Positions 47,907-57,206 of a stretch of DNA of 64,000 nt are shown here, piece by piece. The position numbers and the translations under genes were made by a program. The DNA comes from Crenothrix sp. D3 (GTDB taxonomy: Bacteria; Pseudomonadota; Gammaproteobacteria; Methylococcales; Methylomonadaceae), in the NCBI GenBank assembly GCA_002134785.1, contig MBQZ01000094.1:44243-108242 (forward strand), read 5' to 3'. A model generated the notes under the pieces. The model ran no database searches. It was not told the origin of the DNA and saw only the letters and a program-made list of their open reading frames with translations. How positions within the stretch are numbered: the first letter of the stretch is position 1; every line of letters begins with the position of its first letter.

Positions 47907-48059
47907 ATGAATGACTTAAATAAAGATATTCTTATCGGACTACTATTTATTGTCGGAATTTGGAGTTTCATTTCTGGTTTGTTCGTTATTTCAACCGTAT
48001 TATTTGCAAGTGCTGCTATTTACAGCAATATTGTGATGAGAGCAAAGCGTAACAGCTAA
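47907..48059 (+). CDS. Very small membrane protein
   Basis: 50 residues from ATG 47907 (AGGT 5 nt upstream). One long or two short hydrophobic helices (DILIGLLFIVGIWSFISGLF and VISTVLFASAAIYSNIVM) end in a basic tail (RAKRNS). No family recognised. A strong terminator follows at 48135, which supports a real transcript. The 5' upstream ATG extensions lack support. Confidence 0.6.
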   Translation: MNDLNKDILIGLLFIVGIWSFISGLFVISTVLFASAAIYSNIVMRAKRNS

Positions 48060-48134
48060 GTTCTAGCTATTTTTTTCCTCCTAGTGTTATGACTACAAGC
48101 AGAATCTCCTCATTAGAACCTGCTTGATTTTTTG

Positions 48135-48168
48135 CCTCCTGATACGATAGTCTCAGGAGGTTTTTTTT
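48135..48168 (+). terminator. Rho-independent terminator
   Basis: Stem CCTCCTGA (48135-48142) / TCAGGAGG (48153-48160), loop 10 nt, then eight T (48161-48168). Ends the small gene at 47907 on the plus strand, immediately before the end of the minus-strand polysaccharide operon. Confidence 0.9.
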
Positions 48169-48170
48169 GC

Positions 48171-50120
48171 CTATCGATGTGCTACCGCTTTACGTTGTTT
48201 CCAGAGCAAATCACCAATTTCACGCGGTGGCACGAAGCCTGATACCGCTTGTTGTAAAATGACTCTAAGTTGTTCAAAATCGTCTTCTCTAGTTGCGTGT
48301 GTAAGTGCATTCAGTATCTTTTCCAGTTCAGTCCACACAATCATGCTTTCTTCTGCACGCATAATTCTAGGGTGCGTGGTTTTGGATACGTTGTCACCTA
48401 TTAACAGTTCTTCATACAGTTTTTCACCTGCGCGTAGTCCTGTAAACTGAATTTCTATATCGCCATCAGGATGTGCCTCGTCTTTTATTTGCAAACCACT
48501 TAAATGAATCATCCGTTTAGCTAAATCAACAATACGAATCGGCTCACCCATATCTAATACAAACACATCACCCCCTTGCCCCATTGCACCTGCTTGAATG
48601 ACGAGTTGTGAGGCTTCGGGTATGGTCATAAAATAACGGATAATACGCTTATCGGTGACAGTGATAGGGCCACCTTTAGCAATTTGCTCACGAAATAAAG
48701 GAACGACTGAACCTGAAGACCCTAGCACATTACCAAAACGCACCATAGTGAAACGGGTTTTTTGTTCATCTGTGGCATTGTCACTCAGGGCTTGCAAAAT
48801 TAATTCAGCAAAGCGTTTAGTCGCACCCATCGTATTGGTAGGTCTAACGGCTTTGTCGGTGGAAATAAGTACAAAGGTTTCAACGCCTGTATGAATAGCA
48901 GCCTGTGCAGTGTGCAGTGTGCCGATAATATTGTTCCACACGGCTTCGGCAGGGTTTTTCTCTACCATTGGAACGTGCTTATAAGCAGCGGCGTGGTAAA
49001 TAGTGTGTACACCAAAGGTGTTACAGACTTTTTCGACGCGTTCCGCATTGGTAACAGAGCCTAACACAGGCAATATAGCAATATTGTCATTATCTACTTG
49101 TTGCTCTAATTCTTTTTCTATTGCGTACAGAGCAAATTCATTTTGTTCAAACAGCACCAGTGTGTGCGGTTGTAACAACACTATTTGCCGACACAGTTCC
49201 GAGCCAATAGAACCACCTGCTCCTGTGACCATGACCACTTTCCCCGTCACATTCGCTTGTAATAATGATGTAACAGGTGCGACGGAGTCACGACCTAGCA
49301 AGTCAGCAATATCGACTTCTTGAAGCGCGTCAAAAGTAACTTTACCGTGAGCAATATCCGATAAGCTGGGCATCGACAACACATGAACAGCATAAGGTTC
49401 TAATGAATCGATTACTTCACGAATACGCATTCGACTCGCCGAAGGCATGGCCAATAGTAAATTCGCAACGTGGCATTTTTCTATTAAATAGCTTAATGAA
49501 TCAAACGGATAAATTTTAATACCATTGATTTTTTGTTTATGTAATAACGGATTGTCATCAATAAAGGCGACGGTTTTAAATTCGCTACCGTGGACTAAGG
49601 CAGAAGCCAGTTGTACGCCTGCACTACCAGCACCGTAAATCACCACGTTTTTTTTGTTATGATCAGTATCATAACTGTCCTCATCCACACGATAATGCGC
49701 ATCGGCAAGCCACCAGCGGACAAAAAAACGACTGCTACTGACTAACAGGATAATTAATAACCAATTAAGTAGTGAGACAGTGCGAGGAATACCTTTAATG
49801 CCTGATTCATAGAGAATAAAGGCAAAAATTAGTGAGTACAGCGTAGTCGCTTGAATAATTGTCCATAATGCGCGTATTTCGATGTAACGGATAATGGCAC
49901 GGTACAAGCCGAGACGAATAAAAATTGGCACGGCAATAACAGGCGCGACGGCAAATAAAGCCCATTCATCGCCTTTGGGAATATACCAATCGCTCCAACG
50001 TAATGAAAAAGCTGCCCACAATGCAAATGCAGTAAAAAAACTATCGGCACTGATAAGAATTGCTGCTTTTGTCCGCCGCGAAAGACCCACAAACCAAGCG
50101 CGTAAGGGTAATGCTATCAT
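48171..50120 (-). CDS. wbpM: WbpM/CapD-type UDP-GlcNAc 4,6-dehydratase, membrane bound
   Basis: 649 residues. About four membrane helices at the N-terminus, a first Rossmann fold (VVIYGAGSAGVQLA, about 172), and the catalytic SDR domain (VTGAGGSIGSELCRQI, IYHAAAYKHVPMVEKNP, STDKAVRPTNTMGATKR). The usual Tyr of the SDR triad is replaced by Met in this MGATK context, as is normal for WbpM. It makes the UDP-4-keto-6-deoxy precursor of D-QuiNAc/D-FucNAc for O-antigen. It overlaps the next upstream gene by 4 bp and ends the operon. Confidence 0.93.
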   Translation of the reverse strand: MIALPLRAWFVGLSRRTKAAILISADSFFTAFALWAAFSLRWSDWYIPKGDEWALFAVAPVIAVPIFIRLGLYRAIIRYIEIRALWTIIQATTLYSLIFAFILYESGIKGIPRTVSLLNWLLIILLVSSSRFFVRWWLADAHYRVDEDSYDTDHNKKNVVIYGAGSAGVQLASALVHGSEFKTVAFIDDNPLLHKQKINGIKIYPFDSLSYLIEKCHVANLLLAMPSASRMRIREVIDSLEPYAVHVLSMPSLSDIAHGKVTFDALQEVDIADLLGRDSVAPVTSLLQANVTGKVVMVTGAGGSIGSELCRQIVLLQPHTLVLFEQNEFALYAIEKELEQQVDNDNIAILPVLGSVTNAERVEKVCNTFGVHTIYHAAAYKHVPMVEKNPAEAVWNNIIGTLHTAQAAIHTGVETFVLISTDKAVRPTNTMGATKRFAELILQALSDNATDEQKTRFTMVRFGNVLGSSGSVVPLFREQIAKGGPITVTDKRIIRYFMTIPEASQLVIQAGAMGQGGDVFVLDMGEPIRIVDLAKRMIHLSGLQIKDEAHPDGDIEIQFTGLRAGEKLYEELLIGDNVSKTTHPRIMRAEESMIVWTELEKILNALTHATREDDFEQLRVILQQAVSGFVPPREIGDLLWKQRKAVAHR

Positions 50121-51121
50121 TCAGCCAACCCTGCTTTGAAGTGTATCGCTAACCATAATAGCGGCGCGTAAGCGATACTAAGTCCCAACCCACTATTTAA
50201 ATCACCCAAACTGACCAACAACGCGATAGGTAATAACCAACAAACATTAATAGCTGCAACCGCTAAGGACACGGTTTTGTGTGAAGCATATTGCCGTGAA
50301 GTGAATTGATAAGCATGACTACGGTGGGCTTCATAGACTTTTTCACCGCGTAAAAATCGCTGTATTAACGTCCACGTTGCATCAACGATGAATACACCCA
50401 GTAAAATCAACCAACTGTAAAAAAACTGTGGCGCGTGATGAGCGGCTTGAATGGAAAATAGCCCTAAGGTAATGCCTAAAAAACCACTGCCTGCATCACC
50501 CATAAAAATTTTAGCAGGTGGAAAATTCCATAGTAAAAATCCTACCACTGCCATCAACAATAATATTAAGCCGTAATAATCTGCCGTGCTTGAACCAAAT
50601 GCTAACAACAGTATGCCACCTAAGCAAACCGTTATGGCCTCAATACTTGCCAGTCCGTCGATACCGTCCATAAAGTTATACAGATTTAGCATCCACACTA
50701 AATAAAACGCCGCTAATACATAGCCTAGTGCGGTTAAATTCATGCCGAATAATGATAGCGTTGGCAAACCCAGCCAAAACAGTCCCCATATCGCCCCGAT
50801 AAAATGCGCTAATAATCGCCAACGGGCAGGAATATGTTGATGATCGTCGATAAATCCCACCACAGCAACCCACGCACCCGCTCCTAAAAATGCCCATAGA
50901 GTTGACGTTGCCCATAGCCCAGACAGTGATAATGCAATGATGCCTGATAGAAACACTATCACAATAGCCACACCGCCGCCGCGTGGTGTTGGCAAACTGT
51001 GTGAGCTTCGGGCATTGGGAATATCAAGCAGACTCGCGGCGAGGGCGTAACGACGCAATAGCCCTGTTAATACGACTGACGCAAGCAAGGCAAACAGAAA
51101 AATCCACATAATTGTTAGCAC
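50117..51121 (-). CDS. wbpL: WbpL/WecA-like polyprenyl-phosphate sugar-1-phosphate transferase
   Basis: 334 residues, about ten membrane helices. Begins IPNARSSHSLPTPRGGGVAI, carries NLYNFMDGIDGLASIEA with the metal-binding Asp cluster and MGDAGSGFLGITLG, and ends LEQ-type (IQRFLRGEKVYEAHRSHAYQ). It attaches a sugar-1-phosphate (FucNAc, QuiNAc or GlcNAc) to undecaprenyl phosphate, the first committed step of O-antigen unit synthesis. A 1-bp overlap with the upstream epimerase gene and 4 bp with wbpM show an operon, as in Pseudomonas. Confidence 0.9.
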   Translation of the reverse strand: MLTIMWIFLFALLASVVLTGLLRRYALAASLLDIPNARSSHSLPTPRGGGVAIVIVFLSGIIALSLSGLWATSTLWAFLGAGAWVAVVGFIDDHQHIPARWRLLAHFIGAIWGLFWLGLPTLSLFGMNLTALGYVLAAFYLVWMLNLYNFMDGIDGLASIEAITVCLGGILLLAFGSSTADYYGLILLLMAVVGFLLWNFPPAKIFMGDAGSGFLGITLGLFSIQAAHHAPQFFYSWLILLGVFIVDATWTLIQRFLRGEKVYEAHRSHAYQFTSRQYASHKTVSLAVAAINVCWLLPIALLVSLGDLNSGLGLSIAYAPLLWLAIHFKAGLAE

Positions 51122-52086
51122 TATAATGATGACCTGTAAGCGTTAGCTGTTTTTTGCAATGCGTCAGTGACGCTGACAGGTGGAGTCCAGTTTAATAGCT
51201 GTCGGGTTTTGCTAATATCTAGTTGTAGCGAACCGCATAATCGCTGAGCGACAGCGCGTTTGCCCAGTAACGTTGCACCGACTTGTAATAACCGCGCGGA
51301 GACAGGTAATAATCGTGCTGATTTTCCCAATGCGTTTGCCATGCGGCGCAATAAGTCGCTGGTAGATAAATCTTCGCCATCACTGACTAAAAAGGTTTGA
51401 TTAGCGGCGGCGGGATGGGTTATGCAGGTGATAATTAAATCGACTAAATTAGCTAAGGCAACCAGACTGCGCTGATTATGAATCGCACCCAGTGGTAGCG
51501 GAATGCCTTTGTCCAGCCAACGCATCATGCTACGAAAATTCGCTTTAACACCCGCGCCATAAACTAACGGCGGACGAATAATGACTACTTCAATGCCTGT
51601 ATCACGCGCTAATTGCCGTAGTGCATCTTCGGCTTCACGCTTGGAGATACCGTAAGCATCCATAGGCTGGGGTTTATCATCGGCATGAAACGGCTGTCCC
51701 AATTCGGTACTTTCACCATTGACTTTAATAGAGCTGATAAAGACAAAGCGTTGTACGCCTGCTTGTGCGGCTTGTTTAGCTAGATTCAGCGTACCCTCGA
51801 CATTCACTTTACGAAATTCGCTTAACGGATCAACACTGTGGTCGTTCATCACATGAACCCGCGCGGCAAGATGCACCACGACATTGACACCGTGCAAGGC
51901 ATCACGCCAATCGGTGTTGCCGTCGATGGTATCAATCAGCACCGTGTTGGTATTGGCAGGTAAGGCTTGCACAGAACGTACCGCGCCTGTCACTAAAAAA
52001 TGAGACGCGGCTACGGTAGATAATTGCGAGCCAACAAAGCCGTTCGCGCCTGTGATTAATACAGATGTTTTTGTGGTGGTTGTCAA
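51121..52086 (-). CDS. NAD-dependent sugar epimerase/reductase (WbpV-like)
   Basis: 321 residues of the extended SDR family: nucleotide site GANGFVGSQL near the N-terminus, HLAARVHV, FVFISSIKVNGEST and catalytic AYGISKREAE. It probably modifies the 4-keto sugar made by the WbpM-like enzyme (4-reduction to D-QuiNAc or D-FucNAc). The direction of reduction cannot be seen. Its start overlaps the upstream glycosyltransferase stop (ATGA), and the WbpL-like gene follows directly. Confidence 0.85.
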   Translation of the reverse strand: MTTTTKTSVLITGANGFVGSQLSTVAASHFLVTGAVRSVQALPANTNTVLIDTIDGNTDWRDALHGVNVVVHLAARVHVMNDHSVDPLSEFRKVNVEGTLNLAKQAAQAGVQRFVFISSIKVNGESTELGQPFHADDKPQPMDAYGISKREAEDALRQLARDTGIEVVIIRPPLVYGAGVKANFRSMMRWLDKGIPLPLGAIHNQRSLVALANLVDLIITCITHPAAANQTFLVSDGEDLSTSDLLRRMANALGKSARLLPVSARLLQVGATLLGKRAVAQRLCGSLQLDISKTRQLLNWTPPVSVTDALQKTANAYRSSL

Positions 52087-53252
52087 ATTGAACGACCTGC
52101 TAACAATTTAGAATAGAAACATTTTAACTCAGCATACAGTTTATCTGCCGAAAAATACTGTTCTACACGTTGCCGCGCCGCGCTGCCCATTGTTTTAAGC
52201 TGTAATGGGTTTTCTAAAAATGATGACATCGCCGCCGTGAGTTGGTCAATATCGCCTGCGGGAAATAAAATCCCCGTGTTGTTATTGTCAATCGCATCGA
52301 CTAAGCCAACAATGTTTGAACCGATGGTGGGTACGCTAAGTGCAGCGGCATCAATGACTATCGTGCCGAAGCCTTCTCGATAACTGGGCAGACACAATAC
52401 ATGACTAATGGCTAAAAATAATTCATGATTATCGACTTTATCTATACACAGTACGTTATTAAACAGCTCTGGCGTGTCTGTTTTCAATTGCTCCAATTGC
52501 CCTTCGGATTCATCGGGACCGATAAACAATAGCCGACTGTGTGGATATAAAGCGGTCACTTTGGCAAACGCGGTGATGATGTCAATTGCGCCCTTATCAC
52601 GGGTTTTTCTGGCAATAAACGCAAATACAAAGTGTTGCGGGGTGATGCCTAATGAGTTGGCTAATTCCTCGGCAGATTTTTCCATACTGGTTAAGTCAAA
52701 ACGGCTCAAATCTACGCCTGATAATGAACCATTGCCCAATACAGGCAAGGGTTTACCGTGTACAGAGATATGATGGTCATATAAAAACTGTGATTGCGAC
52801 GGGCTATCGGTTAAGCACACTGTATTTAATAGGGTAATCAGCTTATCAAGTGCGTAAAGAAAGTACCGCGTTTTAGATTTTTTAGTTGCCCACACTTGCC
52901 CCGTAAAGGTATGCAGTCGAATCGGTACGCGACAGATAAAACCTGCTAATGAGGTGAGTAAACCCGCTTTTGGCATGATGGAATGGACAATATCAGGTTG
53001 ATAGCTGATAAAAAAACGGCACAACTTATACAGTGATAGCAAATCAGCCAGTGGGCTAATTTTTCTATTTAAATCAATATCGACCCATTTCACATTCGGG
53101 TAGGTATTTTGATAACTAGACACCCCTTGCCCTACAACACAGATTTCAAAATCTGCGCTGATGCGTTTTAGCGTATTGCCCAAATGCCAAGGCACAACAT
53201 AAGACGCAGTAACGATGCGTACGACTTTTAATTTTTGATTTTTATTTTGCAT
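52083..53252 (-). CDS. GT4-family glycosyltransferase
   Basis: 389 residues from the ATG at 53252 (an ATG at 53267 is possible). N-domain with VRIVTASYVVPWHLGNTLKRI, FSYQPDIVHSIMPKAGLLTSLAG-type and HTFTGQVWATKKSKTRYFLY; C-domain with FAFIARKTRDKGAIDIITAF, LFIGPDESEG and SYREGFGTIVIDAAALSVPTIG (EX7E). GT-B fold, retaining. It adds one sugar of the O-unit on the cytoplasmic side. It overlaps the epimerase gene upstream and is coupled to the epimerase downstream. Confidence 0.85.
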   Translation of the reverse strand: MQNKNQKLKVVRIVTASYVVPWHLGNTLKRISADFEICVVGQGVSSYQNTYPNVKWVDIDLNRKISPLADLLSLYKLCRFFISYQPDIVHSIMPKAGLLTSLAGFICRVPIRLHTFTGQVWATKKSKTRYFLYALDKLITLLNTVCLTDSPSQSQFLYDHHISVHGKPLPVLGNGSLSGVDLSRFDLTSMEKSAEELANSLGITPQHFVFAFIARKTRDKGAIDIITAFAKVTALYPHSRLLFIGPDESEGQLEQLKTDTPELFNNVLCIDKVDNHELFLAISHVLCLPSYREGFGTIVIDAAALSVPTIGSNIVGLVDAIDNNNTGILFPAGDIDQLTAAMSSFLENPLQLKTMGSAARQRVEQYFSADKLYAELKCFYSKLLAGRSI

Positions 53253-54171
53253 AGCGAACCAGTTCACTTAACCCTGCTGACATGGAAATAGTGTGCCGAT
53301 AGCCTAATTCCGATTCGATTTTATTTGTCTGATAAATATGCCGATAAGTTAGCGCGTCAACACGCGATGAACGCAACGGAAAGCGTGGCAAATAATCCCC
53401 TAAACACGCCACTAATCTGACTAATGTTTCAGGTAATCGTTTTTTAGGACAGGGAACTCCTAACGCGGTAGTAATAATCGCAACAAATTCTTTCAGCGTG
53501 CAGCAATCGGACACAATATAAGTGCGACCATTAGCGGGTAAGGTTGCCGTGCCACACAAAATCAGCGCGTCAATCACATTGTCGAGGTGAATATAATTAA
53601 CCATCGACCCGCGCCCACCAATAAAAAAGAACAGCCCGCGTTTAATCATATTAACCAGTTGAAACAAGGATTGATTCGGCATATCAACACCGTAGACATT
53701 AGACGGTCTTAACACTACACCGTGTAAGCGTTGTTCATTCATAGCCGTATAGACCAGCTCATCAGCGGCAGCTTTGGAAATTTCATACGCATTCATTGGA
53801 TTGATAGGCGTGTTTTCATTAACATCTTGCGTAGGCTTACTACCATAAACCCCTGTGCTACTGAGTTGCACCCAGCGTTTTACTTGACCGTTTGCTGCTG
53901 TTAATAACAGGTGCGTACCCACTACATTCGTGTCGCGCATTTTTGTCACATCGTTTAGTTCAGCGGCACAGTGATACAACACATCTACCCCGCGTACTAG
54001 AGGAAGCAGGCTATCAATTACTGATAAATCGCCAATCACAGCCGTCGCACCCGCAATCACTTTTTCAGGTGTGTGGCGCGTTAAATAGCGCACCTCATCA
54101 CCACGCGCAACGTGCCGTGCGATAAGATGTCGTCCAATAAAACCTGTGCCTCCCGTAATAGCAATAATCAT
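53242..54171 (-). CDS. NAD-dependent epimerase/dehydratase
   Basis: 309 residues from ATG 54171, which has GGAG 7 nt upstream. Extended SDR: ITGGTGFIGRHL, LYHCAAELNDV, WVQLSSTGVYG and catalytic NAYEISKAAADEL. It likely makes or alters a nucleotide sugar for the O-unit; substrate not determinable. Its end overlaps the glycosyltransferase gene (shared TATGCAAAATAA context), so the two are coupled. A palindrome (54210) separates it from the glycosyltransferase upstream. Confidence 0.83.
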   Translation of the reverse strand: MIIAITGGTGFIGRHLIARHVARGDEVRYLTRHTPEKVIAGATAVIGDLSVIDSLLPLVRGVDVLYHCAAELNDVTKMRDTNVVGTHLLLTAANGQVKRWVQLSSTGVYGSKPTQDVNENTPINPMNAYEISKAAADELVYTAMNEQRLHGVVLRPSNVYGVDMPNQSLFQLVNMIKRGLFFFIGGRGSMVNYIHLDNVIDALILCGTATLPANGRTYIVSDCCTLKEFVAIITTALGVPCPKKRLPETLVRLVACLGDYLPRFPLRSSRVDALTYRHIYQTNKIESELGYRHTISMSAGLSELVRYAK

Positions 54172-54209
54172 CAGCAATCTCCGAAATAATAATTCATTGT
54201 GACTAACCG

Positions 54210-54240
54210 CGACTGCCAGTCCTTTAAGGATTGGCAGTTG
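54210..54240. repeat. Copy of the smc palindrome in polysaccharide operon
   Basis: CGACTGCCAGTCCTT (54210-54224), centre T, AAGGATTGGCAGTTG (54226-54240). The left arm matches the smc copy (26362) exactly; the right arm has two substitutions, both still able to pair as G-U in RNA. Confidence 0.9.
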
Positions 54241-54245
54241 TTAAA

Positions 54246-55172
54246 TCAAATTCTATTCATTAAAATAACTAACCTTAAAATAAAATTATCAATGCTTTTT
54301 TGCCGCCAAATAGCAGGAGATAATGCTAGGCGCACACGGCACCAACAGGATGATTTTGCCTTGATTAACAAAGTTAATAACTCGCGCTCAGCAGGCGGTA
54401 AGCGGTCGGCAAACAGCTCTAAAAAAGTCACCGTCTGCTCACTAATCCATAACCGTGCATTAAATAATCTAGCCAGTTTACGTTTTAAAACGCCGATGTG
54501 ATTCGTCGCCGCGCCAATGACATTGCCCCCATGCTGACGGTATTTAATCAGCGGGTTATCATCAAAAATAATCTTACCAAAACACGAAATTACCAAATAA
54601 CACCACCAGTCATGTACATAAACATGATTAGGCAATGTTTGCTGACACAACAAATCAATAGCCTTTCGATTCAGAACCATCGTACAACCAACGGCAATAT
54701 TTTCTACTAACGCATTACCAAAGCCTATTTTGGTAGGTTTCACACTGAGTTCAAGCATTTCTAACTGTTCATTGACAATGTCCAAGCGCGAACAATACAA
54801 CGCAGGGCAATCAGACACCTCAGCCAACAATGACACGGCTCGCTCAATTTTATTCGTTTGCCACACATCATCTTGATCGCAAAATGCCACATAAGCTGTT
54901 TGAGTCTGTGCCGCATGGCGCAATAACGTAAAAAAACTAGCGGTTGCCCCTAGGTTTGCTCCCGCTTCTAATTGCGCGATAGCCCCGCGTGCTTGCTCAT
55001 GGGCTAAAATAGTGTTGGTAGCATCTGAAGAACCATCGTCGCGCACCAAAATTTTAATATGAGGGTATGTCTGCTCATACAGGCTATTAAGCTGCTGTTG
55101 CAGAAATTGACCGCCATTGTAAGTGGACATTAAGACAGTGACCTGATTAGGCATGAATACTTCAGATGTCAT
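54246..55172 (-). CDS. GT2-family glycosyltransferase
   Basis: 308 residues (alternative ATG at 55154). GT-A fold with VTVLMSTYNGGQFLQQQLNSLYEQ, ILVRDDGSSDAT, GATASFFTLLRHA and the DxD-type AFCDQDDVW. Resembles rhamnosyl- and other O-unit transferases of the RfaF/WcaA-like group. The C-terminal end (about 250-308) is basic. Donor and acceptor are unknown. Followed on the same strand by the palindrome at 54210. Confidence 0.83.
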   Translation of the reverse strand: MTSEVFMPNQVTVLMSTYNGGQFLQQQLNSLYEQTYPHIKILVRDDGSSDATNTILAHEQARGAIAQLEAGANLGATASFFTLLRHAAQTQTAYVAFCDQDDVWQTNKIERAVSLLAEVSDCPALYCSRLDIVNEQLEMLELSVKPTKIGFGNALVENIAVGCTMVLNRKAIDLLCQQTLPNHVYVHDWWCYLVISCFGKIIFDDNPLIKYRQHGGNVIGAATNHIGVLKRKLARLFNARLWISEQTVTFLELFADRLPPAERELLTLLIKAKSSCWCRVRLALSPAIWRQKSIDNFILRLVILMNRI

Positions 55173-55196
55173 GGATATAGCGTTCCTCGTATCAAC

Positions 55197-56009
55197 CTAC
55201 AAAATTTTAAAAACCTGATGGGTTTGGATGCTTTTAGCTAACCTGCCACCCATAATAATTCTAAATGGCAGTGACAAGAAAAATCGTAGCATACTGGCAA
55301 GATGCCATAATAAATAGCGCGGATTATGGTGGCTGGTACGTTGTGCTTGATGTATCACTTTACTTTTTGGCGATAAACAGACTTTATAGCCGCGTAATGT
55401 TAAGCGTGCGCATAAGTCTACATCTTCATAATACAAAAAGTAACGGTCATCAAAGCCATTAATTGCGCTGAACATTTCACGCGAGAATAACATAAACATG
55501 CCACCTACCCAGTCAGGAAATAGTAGTTGGTCATTTACCACATAATCGCTACTTTTACAGCGACCTAACGCCTTACAAAGAATAATCAGCGGTGTTGGAA
55601 AACGCCGTACACTGTCTTCCATGACCCCTTTTTCATTTAAAATTAGCGGTGCAACCACTCCCACGCTGGTATCACGCAAACAAGTTAGCAAAAGGGAAAA
55701 TGGATCATCGTGTAAGCGAATATCAGGATTCATCACACAAAAAAACGCGCCCGCTGCCTGCGTAAAGGCTTGATTATGATTAGCCGCAAAACCCAGTGGT
55801 TTCGGGTTACGAATAATTTTAATAGGAAAGGTAAAATCAGCGACTACAAACGGTAATGCCTCATTTAAATTAAGCGTCAAAATCAGCTCAAATGTCGAAA
55901 CGTGACAAAATTGAGTCAAATCATGCAATAAATTTGCCACCAACTGAATTTGTCCATGACTCACCACAGAAATGGAAATTTTAGGTGTGTTATCCGTGGT
56001 GTTACTCAT
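55197..56009 (-). CDS. GT2-family glycosyltransferase (WbbL-like)
   Basis: 270 residues. ISVVSHGQIQLVANLLHDL at the start, a VMNPDIRL motif as the DxD equivalent, and the marker GFDDRYFLYYEDVDLCARLTLRGY of the WbbL-type rhamnosyltransferase group, followed by an amphipathic C-terminus (RYLLWHLASMLRFFLSLPF) that may touch the membrane. Likely adds rhamnose or a related 6-deoxyhexose. It is 24 bp from the next gene. Confidence 0.84.
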   Translation of the reverse strand: MSNTTDNTPKISISVVSHGQIQLVANLLHDLTQFCHVSTFELILTLNLNEALPFVVADFTFPIKIIRNPKPLGFAANHNQAFTQAAGAFFCVMNPDIRLHDDPFSLLLTCLRDTSVGVVAPLILNEKGVMEDSVRRFPTPLIILCKALGRCKSSDYVVNDQLLFPDWVGGMFMLFSREMFSAINGFDDRYFLYYEDVDLCARLTLRGYKVCLSPKSKVIHQAQRTSHHNPRYLLWHLASMLRFFLSLPFRIIMGGRLAKSIQTHQVFKIL

Positions 56010-56021
56010 GACTTTTAGTCT

Positions 56022-57131
56022 CTAGTTTTGACCACAGGTCAACAAAGTTAATAATTCTTGCCAGTTTTGCGCAAAAGGTGCTTCGGGAATATCAGCAACT
56101 GCACCTGTCAAAGCTGCTGTTCCCGTCATTATCTGTTTCATGTTATCAGCCCATGCTAGAGTATCAAATGGGTCAATGAAATTAACATTATCATAGTTGC
56201 CAACCGTTTCATGTGCATAAGGGAGTTCTGCTACTAACAAAGGTTTGCCTAATGCTTTTGCTTCACTAATCGGTAAGCCCCACGTTTCTAATAAAGAAGG
56301 AAATAACACACAATCACTTTGTTCATAGTGTGCCATCATTTCTTGGCGATTTTGTCTGCCTATAAAGTGAATATTGGTAATGCTGCCATATTGCTTCACT
56401 AATTGAGCTGCATATCTATTTTCTGTGCCATTTATCGTTAAACGAAGTTCAAATTCCGTTACGCCTTGTTGATATAACTGTTTTGTAGCTTCACAAATTC
56501 GCTCAATATTTTTAAAAACACGCGGCAATGCAGGGTATAGAAAAACAAAGTGAGCCGCTGTCTGTTTTTTCGGTGTTATTGCTTGAATAACACTAATAAC
56601 AGGATGGGCGACGATAATATTGTTTAATGAAAACAACCGTTTAAATTCTTGACGTAGCCAACGTTGCTGTACTATGACATAGTTATTCCGATGAATGCCA
56701 ACACTGTATAAGTGACGATAAAACAAATTAAACAATAGTAACTTGGGTTGTAATAGAATTTCGCGTAAAGATAAACGGTAAAACGGTGCAGCATTATGAC
56801 AATAAACTGCCTGACAACCTGCCTCTACCCAAGGCGTTATATCGTGTAACGACAGCCATACATCGGGTTTTATAATTTTTGACAGTTTTCTAAAGTGCCA
56901 CCATTCATAGTACAAACGTAATAACCATGATTTTTTAGCTAACGGAAACGCCAGCTTGGTCACGTTATTTACATCAACAAGCGAAGCATTATTTACTAGG
57001 ACAATAATATCCCAATTATGACTTAGTAATCTATTGGCTTCCTTCACACAATCGATCAATACACTTAAAGGACCTGCCTCCGTAATATTGATTGCAGAGA
57101 TAACTAATTTTTGTTTTAACTTTGTATTCAT
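56022..57131 (-). CDS. GT4-family glycosyltransferase
   Basis: 369 residues from the ATG at 57131; an upstream GTG at 57155 is possible. The C-terminal GT-B half shows FLYPALPRVFKNIERICEA, HFIGRQNRQEMMAHYEQSDCVLFPSLLETWGLPISEAKALGKP (EX7E) and NFIDPFDTLAW. The N-terminal half is weakly conserved. Retaining glycosyltransferase for the O-unit, donor unknown. Same direction as its neighbours, with 12 bp to the next gene. Confidence 0.82.
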   Translation of the reverse strand: MNTKLKQKLVISAINITEAGPLSVLIDCVKEANRLLSHNWDIIVLVNNASLVDVNNVTKLAFPLAKKSWLLRLYYEWWHFRKLSKIIKPDVWLSLHDITPWVEAGCQAVYCHNAAPFYRLSLREILLQPKLLLFNLFYRHLYSVGIHRNNYVIVQQRWLRQEFKRLFSLNNIIVAHPVISVIQAITPKKQTAAHFVFLYPALPRVFKNIERICEATKQLYQQGVTEFELRLTINGTENRYAAQLVKQYGSITNIHFIGRQNRQEMMAHYEQSDCVLFPSLLETWGLPISEAKALGKPLLVAELPYAHETVGNYDNVNFIDPFDTLAWADNMKQIMTGTAALTGAVADIPEAPFAQNWQELLTLLTCGQN

Positions 57132-57206
57132 CGACTTAGCACACTGAATAAGCACCGTTTTTAATTTAAAAGCAAAAGTAGTGCCACACAGCGCGGGTTA
57201 AGTAGT

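Noticed and set aside
54199..54501. Plus-strand frame in the polysaccharide cluster
   Set aside because: Opposite the GT2 gene at 54246-55172, which has clear glycosyltransferase motifs.
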